Source of the DNA: Poecilobothrus nobilitatus
Lineage: Eukaryota; Arthropoda; Insecta; Diptera; Dolichopodidae
Length of the DNA stretch: 64,000 nucleotides
Assembly: GCA_947095535.1 (NCBI GenBank)
Contig: OX352772.1
Span: 116,234,031-116,298,030 of the forward strand
Direction of reading: 5' to 3'
Every line of letters begins with the position of its first letter. Within the stretch, counting starts at the first letter, position 1. Shown here piece by piece: positions 10,327 to 20,963 of this stretch. The position numbers and the translations under genes were made by a program. Below the pieces are notes generated by a model that saw only the letters and a list, made by a program, of their open reading frames with translations, made no database searches and was not told where the DNA came from.

Positions 10327-11796
10327 ATGTTTAATGACGAACCGTTCCCTACGGGGAACCGGTTTGCGAGATTGCTGATGGATGATTCCGGCACATGGAA
10401 ATCAAAAGGTAAAAGACCAAGAGGTATGGATATTACTAAAGACATATTCCCAGCACTACCACAACTAGAATCACAAAATTCACAAAAAGCACCTAAATTT
10501 ATTGTGATAGAATCCACCGATAAGGCCAAACCACTTTCTTCGTTCAGTGTATTCGCGAAAAAGAAAGCACTGGACAGTATCAGCACAGAAATTCTTTCAA
10601 TCAGTCTTCTTCGAGATGGAAATCTTCTAGTTCTTACAAAATCTCAAAAAATTGCTGAAAAATTTATTAAAACCAAAAATTTCGCAGGTTTATGTACCGT
10701 CTCGGCAAAATTACACGAGACACTTAATTCAACGAAGGGTACAATTTTCGACAAGAATTTAATTCCCACGAGCGAAGAAGAAATTCTAAATGATCTGAAA
10801 AAACAAGGTGTTATGAATGTATATAAATTCACAAAAACAATTGACAATAAGAAAATTTATACTGGCCTTATTCTCCTTACTTTCAATCTATATAAAATTC
10901 CTGAAAAAATCGATATCGCATGGTATCAACAGAAAGTAAAAGAATATTTCCCCAATCCAATGAGGTGCAAAAATTGTCAACTCTTAGGCCACACAACTAA
11001 GCACTGCAAAAATGCTGCAAATTGCGAAAATTGTAATCTTCCACCACACAAACCATCCGACTGTACGAGAACAATGTGCTCTAACTGCTTAGGAGATCAT
11101 CCATCTTCCTCCAACAATTGCCCAAAATACGTGCAGCAGAAAGATATTCTAAAAATAAAAACTATAAATAAATGTAGTTTTAGGGAGGCTCACAAAATAC
11201 ATAGCCAAAGAAATCCCATTCAAAAAAATAACCTGCAAACATTCTCATCTATAACAAAAAATAATGTACAAAATACAATCGATAATAGCGAAACAAAAGA
11301 AGTAAAAAACTTACCAAATAAACAATTACTAAATATAGAAAAACCAAATAATCCGATAATTAAAAGTGTACCTGAAAATTCGAACCTAAAAAGATTACAA
11401 ATTGAAGATATATCATCTTCCACAAATAAGAAAGTTCAAGAAATAAAAAACTTACAAGAAAATCAAAATAGCCAAAATAATTTAAATCAAAACCAAATGA
11501 ATTTTACTTCAAACTCCAAAACCAAAACACCTGCTTTCCCTTTTGCTCTCGACAAGAGTCAATTAAACGAAAAGTATGAACAATATGAAAATAAAATAAA
11601 AGCAAAAGAAAGAGTCGAAAACAATTAATGCGATAATAATATTACAAATGATAATGAAAACTCTCCAATTAAAAGTCAAATCATCTCTCCACTTAACATT
11701 TCACAATCACAAAATAAATTCACAATAGCAAATAAAAATATCGATATTACCAATAATATTAATCAAAATAATTCAATAGAAGATATATTGTATTAA
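10327..11796 (+). pseudogene. I-type LINE ORF1 (nucleic-acid-binding gag-like protein), one premature stop
   Basis: The first ATG is at 10327; the frame is also open for nine bases before it without an ATG. Three knuckles lie at about residues 214-265: CKNCQLLGHTTKHC, CENCNLPPHKPSDC and CSNCLGDHPSSSNNC. This is the usual triple set of I/Jockey ORF1 proteins, which coat the element RNA. A TAA at 11626-11628 ends the frame at 433 residues. The same frame stays open to a second TAA at 11794-11796 with the same Asn/Ile/Gln-rich composition, so the ancestral protein was about 489 residues and the first stop is probably a mutation. An Asn/Lys/Gln-rich low-complexity tail follows the knuckles. Confidence 0.88.
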
Positions 11797-12191
11797 AAAG
11801 CGCATACAGATTACTATTTTAAAGATAGTAAATCATGTTTGCAAACTGATAAATTTACATTTCTTTAAAAAAAAAAAATTTTGTTTTTTGTGGTTTGATT
11901 TTAGTTTTTATAAATAAGTAGATAAACTACAAAGATATACAAAATAATACACAGTATAATGCTTAGTATTCAAAATAAGAATATTAAAGAGAATTATAGA
12001 AAAATAAAGAAATGGAATTTTTCGAACTACTTCGAAATAAACAGATATACAATAATTATTATAAAAATATATTTTAAAACTGCTCTTTGTACTATAAAAT
12101 TTCTAATTACTATTACAACTTATAATTTTCTATATACCAATAAAAAAACAAGCAAACTCAGATATTAAATTTCAAAAATTATTCGCAAAAA

Positions 12192-15100
12192 ATGAAACAA
12201 ATCGAAACCGAGATTACTGATATAGTACAATGGAACATTCAAGGCTTCCATAATAACAAACCGTATTTAGAACAAGTAATTTACAAATATAATCCATAAA
12301 TAATAGCGTTACAAGAGACGAATATCCACAAACCAAATACTAAAAATAATTATAAACATTACACATGTTTGTTTCCAATAACGCACCGCAGATGTGGTGG
12401 GGTAGGCTTCTTGATTAACTCAAGTATAAATTTCGAACAAATTCATCTCAATACAACCCTCCAGGCTATCGCCATTAGAACTTCCTTACCTCGGCTCAAA
12501 GAAAATATCACTGTGGTCAATGTTTACCTCGAGAACGAACTAAGGCTAGAAAATGCACATTTAAACGCGATAAGAGCACAAATCACCGTACCGTACATAA
12601 TACTTGGAGATATGAATGCAAGAAGCGAAACTTGGGGTGATATAATAACGAATCAAAGAGGATTGGTGATTGATGAATGGACAGACGATATAGGAGAAGC
12701 CTGCATACTAAATGACGGATCGCCAACCCTATTAAACACTAGAGGAACACTCACATGTCCAGATTTAACGATCGCTCATACATCCATAGCATATAAACTT
12801 CTTTGGCAAATAGCAGAGAATCCGAAAGGTCACGATCACTACCCAATTATAATTACAAACAGGAACAAAGCAATTATAAAAACCAAAAACAAAGTCAAAT
12901 TCAGCGAAAAGGGAGCGAATTGGGAAATATACAAAACCGAAATGGACCAATTTTTGAACAACCACTCACCAACCGAAAACATAAATCAAGAGGCAGCCAA
13001 ATTAGGCAAGGTCATCAGATACGCAGCAGATAAATCTATGTCAATTAGTTCAACCGAAAAGAGACAAAATAAACCTGCATGGATGAACAAAAAAATAGCA
13101 GAACTATCAAAACTGAAAACTAAATTGCTTAGATCGTTCAGAAGAAATCTTGCACAACACACACTAATAAACCTAAAAAAGACAAGCGCAGAACTGAGAA
13201 GAGAAATCAAAAAAGCAAGAAAAACTTCTTGGGAAAATTTTGCGAATGGTATAAATAATAACAATCCCAGAGAAACGTGGCGGAGAGCCAAATGGTAATA
13301 ATGCAAAACAATAAGTTAGAGACAGATACAGCGGAAAATGTCGAATATCTAGCAAACTGCTGCGCAAACTATGCAATGGTCAATATAAACGTTATTGAAA
13401 CGAACGAGCGGCTTAACTCTCCCATTGCAAACATAGCTCAAAACGAAATTACGGATTTGCCAATAACAATCGAGGAGGTCACTACGGTTATAGATTCTTT
13501 CGAAGGAACAACACCAGTAATGGATAAAATATCTTACGGAATGTTAAAAAATGCAACACCAAAATTCTTGGAGAGACTAACGGAATTATATAACAAGATA
13601 TTCAGAACCGGACAAATACCGCAGAGCTGGAAAATGGGAGAATTAAGACCGATACTAAAACAAGGCAAAGATCCAAGATACCAACAAAATTATAGGTTCA
13701 TATCCCTTTTAAGCACCATGAGCAAAGTTTTGGAAAAAATTGTAGCTAAAAGGTTGAACTTCGCGACAAAGTATATCATACCTGATGAAATTCATGGATT
13801 TAGGGAACTAAGAGGTACAACCACATTACTTAAAGAAATAGAGCTTCAAGCTCAGATAGCGCTAGGAAATAAAAACCATATTGATATACTTTCATGTGAT
13901 TTAGAGAAGGCTTTCGACAGAGTTCAAAAGTATGTGGTAATTAAACAACTCAAAGATTGGCATGTAGGAAAAAACATAATCAATTTTACAGCTGGATTTC
14001 TCACAAACAGAAAAATTTCGGTGAGCCATAATGGCTATATATCAAGCTTTAAATACCTACCAGTAGATACTCCACAAGGTTCGCCATACTCAACTCAACT
14101 CTTCAATGTGTACATATCGGAGCTCAGTAAACGATTGAGGGAAATTAAAGAAATAAAACACATAATTTATGCAGATAATCTGATCATAACAGCTACAGGA
14201 CATAAGATAAATAGAGAGTATGGGCTTCAGAAAGCCGTAAATGTCATGGAAGACTGGGCCAAAAACACAGGGGCGTTTTTTTCTCACCAGACAAAACAGA
14301 AGCATTACACATATGCAGAAAGCATCATTGCCAGAATTCAGAAGTATATCACCAGGGTAGACGGGTTGAATTTCAGCAAAACTTGAGGATCCTAGGGCTC
14401 ATCTGGAGCAAGAACCTGAAGTTTAACAAGCAGGTGGATAAAACAGTAGCCAGCCTAAAGAGATCGAACAACCTTCTTAAGTTAATATGTAGGAAAAAGA
14501 TAGGCCCGCCAATAGAAATAGCAACTAGAATAGCAAAATCCATCCAGTTTGGTAAACTAGATTATGCCTTAACTATTTATGGCTTCACGACTAAAGGAAA
14601 TATAAAAAAATTACAAGTAGCAATGAACCAGTCTGCCAGAATAGCGCTGGGAGCTATAAGGCCCACAAGAACGGAAGCACTCTTAACAGAAGCAAACTTC
14701 CAAACAGTAGAACAAAGAAGAGATCATTTGGCGCTACGTTGCATCACAAAAGCAATCTACTATAAAGAGCACCCTCTACATTTACTAATGAATGCAGCGC
14801 TCAAAGAAGAAGCAAAAATTCCTAAAAACTCTGCTGTCAAGATGGCAATTGATTTATTAGAGGAACTAGATCTACACATCACGAGCGGTTGCGAAACACA
14901 AGAGAGAGATCAGCACCTTTGGGGACACTGGAAACAATGGCTAAACATTAGTATAGCACAAAAACTCAAATCAGAAATCAACAAAGAAACCTTCATCAAA
15001 CTATTCCAAGAGCACAGAGAAGAAACAAAATTACTGAGACCTATTTATACAGATGCCACAAAAGCAGAAAACGGGGTAGGAATAGCGATAGTTGAAGAAG

Positions 15101-15863
15101 AAAAGGTAATAAAAACACTTATTCTACCAAATTACGTGCAAATATACGTCGCTGAACAAACAGCATTGCTGGAAGCCATCAAAGTGGCGGAAATTAGGGG
15201 ACAAACATCTATGCTATCTAATCTAACAGACTAATCTAATCTAATCATCTAACAGACAGTTTGAGTGTCGTAAGAGCGATCTTGAATCTAAATAAGAGTT
15301 CTCCAACAACAACAGAAATTCGCAATAGAATAATCAGAAATAGAGGAAAAATACAAATTACGTGGATACCAGGTCATGTCGGAATAAGAGGAAATGAGAT
15401 GGCAGATAAAGAAGCAAAGCAAGCACTAATCCGGCCAACTACATTAATGATCCCAAAATCCCACACAATGGCGAAGAAACAGATCAATGAATATATAAAA
15501 AATAAGAGACAACAAATATGGAACCAAACTAACTCCATTAGAAAAGCCTTTTTCCCAGATGTAAACAAAAACAACCTCATAAATACAGGGAGCAGAGAAA
15601 TAGGAGTCAAAAATTCGCGAATCCGAATGGGATGTACCTACTACACCCGTAAACACATATTCAACGGAGAAGAGCCTCCTAGATGCCGTTTTTGCAATGA
15701 AATAGCCACAATAAAACACATTGTACTAGACTGCGTGGAATCCAAAAATTACTGGGCTAAAGAATCAGCCTCTCCCACAATAGCCGTGGCAAGTAGCAAC
15801 TGGGATTGCATAAATAAAACAGTGAATCTGTTTAAGCACCACGAGATATGGAAACACATATAA
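12192..15863 (+). pseudogene. I-type LINE ORF2: endonuclease, RT, RNase H; several breaks
   Basis: ATG 12192 opens an APE-type endonuclease (DIVQWNIQGFHNNKP, IIALQETNI, ILGDMNARSETWG, GHDHYPI). It is broken by a TAA at 12297-12299 and closes at 13298. The reverse transcriptase reads in another frame to 14386: an FRELRGTTTLLKEIE-type segment, CDLEKAFDRV, TPQGSPYSTQLF. The catalytic box is YADN (14168-14179) where YADD is expected. A third frame (about 14383-15231) carries thumb and RNase H (IYTDATKAENGVG, AEQTALLEAI). A 26-bp local duplication at 15232-15257 then shifts the frame, and the rest of RNase H (WIPGHVGIRGNEMADKEAK) and a C-terminal CRFCNE...H...C motif run to 15863. The protein would nick DNA and copy element RNA at the target; it is inactive here. 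Confidence 0.93.
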
Positions 15864-16307
15864 AGAAGATTAATTGTAAATAGTAATAAATAAATAAATA
15901 AATAATAAATAAATAAATAAATAATAAATAAATAAATAAATAATAAATAAAAACAAATAATAATAAATAAAACTAATCTAAGCCGCAAAAAAATAACAAC
16001 AAATTGAAATTAACAAACATAGAAACTTAGAACTAATTAGAATTAGAGATTTTTAGAATTAGAATTATTAAATAAAATAATGAACAACTCGTAATGGTAT
16101 AAATAAATAATTAATAATAATAAACGAAAATATAAATATAAATAAATATAAATATAAATAATTTAGTAATTAATTAGCATTAGTTGTTAGTTATTAATCA
16201 ATTTTGTTTTAACTTTGTAATTTTTGAGTATTTTGAGATGGCCCACATGCATAAAATGCAACCGGCCCTATAATGAAGATGTATTTATATTTATATAATG
16301 CATTAAT

Positions 16308-16338
<31 letters not shown>
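15864..16338 (+). repeat. I-type LINE 3' UTR with (TAAA)n array and (TAA)n tail
   Basis: After the ORF2 stop come TAAA/TAA simple repeats (about 15884-15972), an AT-rich stretch, and a terminal (TAA)n run at about 16309-16338 that abuts the target duplication. The terminal run is the 3' tail typical of I elements. The inner array may be an older tail or a slippage product. Confidence 0.85.
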
Positions 16339-16339
<1 letters not shown>

Positions 16340-16350
16340 TATGATGAAAA

Positions 16351-17515
16351 ATACTCCATAATACTTTCTGATAAAGATCATATTTCCAGGTTAATAATTG
16401 AAAAACTACACAAAGAAACTTTACATGGTGGCTCACAATTGATAATGGCGCTTCTCAGAAAAAAATACTGGTTAATAAACGCGAGAAACACTATCAGAAA
16501 CCATATACATAAGTGTATAATCTGTTTTCGACAAAGAGCCGACACAGCCAAACAATTAATGGGAAATCTACCAAAGGCTAGATCACAAATAAGCCGTCCG
16601 TTTTCCCACTCTGGAGTTGATTTTTGTGGACCATTTGAACTAAAAACTCATAAAGGACGCAACACAAAAAATTACAAAGCTTACATCTCCTTGTTTATAA
16701 GCATGGCCACAAAGGCCATTCATTTGGAATTGGTGTCAGACCTAACAGCCGAAGGTTTTATAGCCGCATACCGTCGCTTTTGCGCAAGAAGAGGTATCTG
16801 CCAGGAAATAGATTGCGACTGTGGAACAAATTTCGTTGGAGCAAATAAATTGCTAACTAAAGAAAGGAAAATTATGATTGCTAACCTGAACATTGATATA
16901 GCCGAAGCATTTGAAAATCAAGGTACAAAATTTAATTTACATCCACCAGCATCTCCTCATTTTGGCGGATTATGGGAGGCAGGAGTCAAATCAACAAAAT
17001 ATCATCTCAAACGAATACTCGGCAATTAAAATTTGACCTTTGAAGAATTCAACACTATCATTACGCAGATTGAAGCTTGTCTAAATTCACGACCACTTTG
17101 TGAACTAAGCAGCGATCCTCAAGATTTGACTCCATTAACACCTGCCCACTTTTTAATAGAAGATAGTTTATTAACACCGCCTGAGCCATCACTGTTAGAT
17201 TTGAACATTCATAGGCTAAACCGTTGGCAACATGTACAAAGGCTTTCACAAAATTTCTGGCAAAGATGGAGCTCTGAATACTTAAGCCGATTGCAACAGC
17301 GACCAAAATGGATGAAGAAAACTGAAAATCTTCAAATTGGACAACTAATTCTTCTCAAAAAAGAAAGACTTCCGCCATCTCGTTGGTTACTTGGCAGAAT
17401 AATTGAAATCCATCCTGGATAAAGATGGGTTAGTAAGAGTTGTCACAGTAAAATGTAAAAATACAACATTCAAAAGAGCAATAGCAAAAATTTGTGTATT
17501 ACCAAATAGTCAGTA
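16351..17515 (+). pseudogene. BEL/Pao pol, second part: integrase
   Basis: The reading resumes in the same frame that was cut at 10057. The zinc-binding region is HKETLHGG with CIICFRQRA (about 16405-16550). The DDE core has VDFCGPFELK (first Asp), DCGTNFVGA (second Asp, preceded by an unusual Cys-Asp) and HFGGLWEAGVKS (Glu). A TAA near 17027 and a 1-bp insertion near 17420 break the frame. After the insertion the C-terminal part can be followed to a TAA near 17515. It would insert the element's cDNA into chromosomes. This is a normal BEL C-terminus, with no chromodomain or envelope after it. Confidence 0.93.
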
Positions 17516-18112
17516 AAAAAAACGAAACTAAACTATACTAAATCATTCATACACTATCGATTATGAACTACATTTTTCAAGATATGTCATTCAAATCAAC
17601 AACTAAAATCCATAAGTAATGGGAAAGGATTCCCTAAATTATTACGAGGAAATATATATATACAGATTACAACATATTATAAGTCATATTTTTTTTACAT
17701 ATATACCAATTACAATACAATTATAAGATATATCCTAATATAAAATATATAAAGAAATAAATATTACAATACTCACTAATTTACACTCGTAATGTATTAT
17801 CCAAATATCAATAAAATTTCAAAACAACAGCGGGTCAGGGGCGCTATAACCCCTCAATTTTTTATTTTTAGATTAAACTTCGCGGTGCTCACAGTATAAA
17901 TACATCTAAAAACCTAAAAACACACAAAGGAATTAGGATGAGAAAAAAAAATATATAACGACAAACAAAACGTATCAACAAAAAAAAATATATAAATAAA
18001 CTTTAGCAGTCAAACTATGGTAACATCAATTGGTACAGCATCCATCACCGATCACGATCGAGTTCTGCTTTGCGACTTCTATTCACTCACAATGATGCCA
18101 AGGCCGGGAGAA
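17516..18112 (+). other. BEL element 3' non-coding region with polypurine tract
   Basis: No open frame is recognisable between the integrase end and the 3' LTR. The last bases, AAGGCCGGGAGAA at 18100-18112, are a purine-rich tract directly before the LTR's TG. They are the expected primer for plus-strand DNA synthesis, although two C's interrupt the purines. Confidence 0.65.
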
Positions 18113-18938
18113 TGACTTCAACTAAAAGAAAGCCTGAAAAGAAAGACACCACAAAGAATCTTGACTTTAATAAAGAAATTAAATACTTATCTGAATTATT
18201 GGTTCATATCAATTCTTTTCCAGTATCTAACAGCAACATCTAAAAAGACATTTAAAATTAAATTAAAATTTAATAGTTAAACTTAAAATTAATTGTTCTT
18301 ACTTACCAATTTATATTTGCTTTGTTTGATTTGTACTATCTACTTATGTTCTGTCATTTGTTAAAAATAATATTCATCTTGTTAGTTAATTACTATATAT
18401 TTTTCTCTTTTACTGTAAGTGTAAAAGAGAAAAATATATAGTAATTTTAATTTACATTATTACTTATCTATTAGTTCTCAGATGTCGCCGACATCTATTA
18501 AAATATTATATTATTAATTGTTAAATAATTTTAGTCATCTACTTTGGGTAGATTTATTATATACAAAATAAGCATATGTTTCTTATGTCCTAATGATAAT
18601 TTTTAACTTTGATATATAACGAAATGTAATTTTTACTTCTAAGGTCAATGAACTATATATAATACATAAGAAACAGTGAATTAATATTAAAAGTAACAGT
18701 TTTTAAACATTTTTAAATTTAATCGTAATCGAATCTTTATTAACATAAAAACTTTATTAACATAAAAAAAAAAATTGAATATAAATGAAATAAATTGAAA
18801 TCTATAAATATAAAAATTGGTGTTTTTTAATAACTTATATTTGTAATCTATAAAATTTTGAAACCTATTTTTTGGGGAAATCGTTATCTATTTGAAATCT
18901 ATAAATCGTTAAAAAACTTTTTTGAACTCTTTTTTTCA
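18113..18938 (+). mobile_element. BEL/Pao retrotransposon, 3' LTR
   Basis: This is an 826-bp copy of the 5' LTR (4629-5448) with the same TG and CA ends. It differs by substitutions and by a mid-LTR block. Here, 18389-18413 is followed by a 7-base loop and its exact reverse complement at 18421-18445, where the 5' LTR has a plain AT-rich sequence. LTRs are identical at insertion, so this palindrome arose afterwards or by template switching. Confidence 0.9.
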
Positions 18939-18954
18939 TGAAAGGGAATATGAA

Positions 18955-19067
18955 TATAAATATAAAAATTGGTGTTTTTTAATAACTTATATTTGTAATC
19001 TATAAAATTTTGAAACCTATTTTTTGGGGAAATCGTTAAAAAACTTTTTTGAACTCTGTTTTTCTCA
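18955..19067 (+). repeat. Extra partial copy of the LTR 3' end
   Basis: Just after the 3' LTR the last ~110 bp of the LTR is repeated, from the TATAAAAATTGGTG block to GAACTCTG-TTTTTCTCA. It lacks a ~24-bp internal piece (ATCTATTTGAAATC...). The copies are flanked by similar AAGGGAATATGAATATAAA-type sequence, so this looks like a local tandem duplication. It may explain why no target duplication is found for the BEL element. Confidence 0.75.
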
Positions 19068-19074
19068 AGGGAAA

Positions 19075-20545
19075 TATGAATATAAAGGAGAATTGGTGGG
19101 TAAATAGGAGACGAACCTGAATAGGTTCGTTTTAAAAAGTTGCAAATTGTATAATGGACCATTTGTTTCAGAGGGGAACACGTTGGATGAAACCATGTTC
19201 CACATTTTAGCGATTCTCATAACAAAAGAGTTTCCATAACCAGTTTTAAACCACCTAGCAATTTCCACAGTGTAGAAATTAGCGCTTGAGGCTCCCCTGG
19301 TGTTGCGTTGGAATTGTTTAAGTGGAGGCATTATTGATTTCAATGTAATAGAACAAGTGTCATTATCTACAAGATATCTATAAAAGAGAAATAAAGCTCC
19401 AATATTTCGACGTGAGTTAAGAGCAGTAAATGTTCCCTGAAAAGTAGGATCGCCAATCAGGCGTAAGGCGCAATTTTGGATTTTGTCCAGGTAACCTAAT
19501 GATGTTTGAGCAGCGCCAGTCCATATGTGAAAATTATACTACATCTTAGGTCGACTATATGCTTTATAGATATTGGCCAGATCACTAGGGTAAAAATAAG
19601 ATTTACAGAGAAAGAGAAAACCTTAACATTCTGCAGCTTTTTGGATATATAATTCCACAACATTTTTTGATTAAGCTGCATGCCTAAAATATTTAAATTT
19701 GCAGACTGTATATTTCCCCCTTAGAACCGTAGAATTGGTATCGATTGATCTCTTTTGCAATAGATTTGACAGCTTTGAGTTTTGCAAGTGTTGAACTCAA
19801 CTCTGTTTTTAACACCCCAAAGGAATGCACCTAAGGAGCTAACACCTAAACAATGAATGCTGGTGTTGAGCTCCTCGCAGAGACAAGTTAAAAGATCACC
19901 TGTAGATCGATGACTGCCAAAACCGTATTGCCGATCGTTTACAATACCCGAGCTATTCAGATATCTCAAAAGCCTTTTGTTTACCAAGGTTTCCATAATT
20001 TTTGAGAGGACCGGCGATTAATGATGGTGATTGATCGGTAGTTTGAAGGGTCGCTTTTGTCACCTTTTTTGGGAATTGGAGAAATGTATGCAACTTTCCA
20101 TTCACTGGGATATTTACCAGCCGAAAATGAGAGTATGAAAAGATTGCGCACAGGTTCCGAAATGGGAGAGGCTATATGTTGGAGAACCATAGCTGGAATC
20201 CCACCATGGTCAGTGGAGTTTCTAACATTCAGATTCGTTAGCACTTTTACTATAGCATGTGAACTGAAGTATACCCTTTGAAGAATTTTAACCTTAGTAG
20301 GATCAACTAAAGGGTATACTGGAGGTAATTGAGTTATAGGTGGGAGTGTAGAATTTTCTGCAAAAATTTTTGCGAACAAAAAAGCTTTACCAATAGAATC
20401 AGAAATGATAAAGTTGCCGGTATCAATCAGTGGAGGAAACGATGATCTACAAAAGTTTTTCTTTACACTTTTTGCAAAAATCCAAAAGGAGCGATTGCAG
20501 TGAGGGAGATTAATTATTTTCTGTCTCAACCTTTGTTATAAAGAA
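19075..20545 (-). pseudogene. CR1/Jockey-like LINE ORF2 relic, RT core deleted
   Basis: The minus strand from about 20529 reads NRSFWIFAKSV, SSFPPLIDTGN, KAFLFAKIFAENSTLP, PSEWKVAYISPIPKKGDKSD and NYRSIT. This is the N-terminal half of a reverse transcriptase of the CR1/Jockey group. 19996-19721 continues with RQYGFGSHRSTGDLL. The piece that should hold the FADD catalytic box is missing. 19681-19065 carries the C-terminal tail (RRNIGALFLFYRYL in a neighbouring frame, then MPPLKQFQRNTRGASS, FVMRIAKMWN). At least three frameshifts and an internal deletion make it non-functional. I cannot define its exact ends or a target duplication. The clade call rests on motif style only. Confidence 0.8.
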
Positions 20546-20860
20546 ACTTTTGCTTATTGATAATTCCCTTGCAATTGTTCCTATCCGCTTTATAGCCCGA
20601 AAGTGAGGATTCAGATACATTGGCCTTGTAATTTTTAAAATGCTCCTTTTTAGATTACAAAAAATTTCCTAAATTTTATTTCTTAAATTTTTAATTTTCT
20701 GTGCAAGTCACATTTCTAAACAGTTGTATTATCATTTGGAAATGTGCGTTTTTAAAAACCGTTGGTTTAATCAATCCACTTATTACCATAAATGAAAGCT
20801 CAGTTTAGTTATTAAATATTAGTGGCCAAAGAATCCTAATGGTTGGTTATTTTACGTGGC
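20546..20860. repeat. Spacer with a ~90-bp repeat shared with 42730-42822
   Basis: 20696-20775 (GTGCAAGTCACATTTCTAAA, then TTGGAAATGTGCG and TTTAAAAACCGTTGGTTTA) recurs with few changes at 42735-42822. In the second place it directly follows a (TCCG)n repeat copy. No coding function is seen. Confidence 0.7.
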
Positions 20861-20963
20861 TGGTCCTGTCAACCGTGACAAGACCACAATTAGCGCGTTA
20901 GCACCGTTTTGCTACCATTTCCGTGACCACAAGGCTTATGTTTAGACTATAATGGATTTAATT

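Larger units (their letters stand above)
10058..16338 (+). mobile_element. I-clade LINE inserted in the BEL element
   Basis: The 12-bp direct repeat TTATGATGAAAA at 10046-10057 and 16339-16350 is the target-site duplication, which defines a 6281-bp insertion. It begins CAGTC, carries an ORF1 with three CCHC knuckles and an ORF2 with endonuclease, RT and RNase H, and ends in a (TAA)n run at about 16309-16338. TAA-repeat tails plus an RNase H domain are known marks of the I clade (the Drosophila I factor). It is full length at the 5' end, but ORF2 is broken. Confidence 0.93.
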
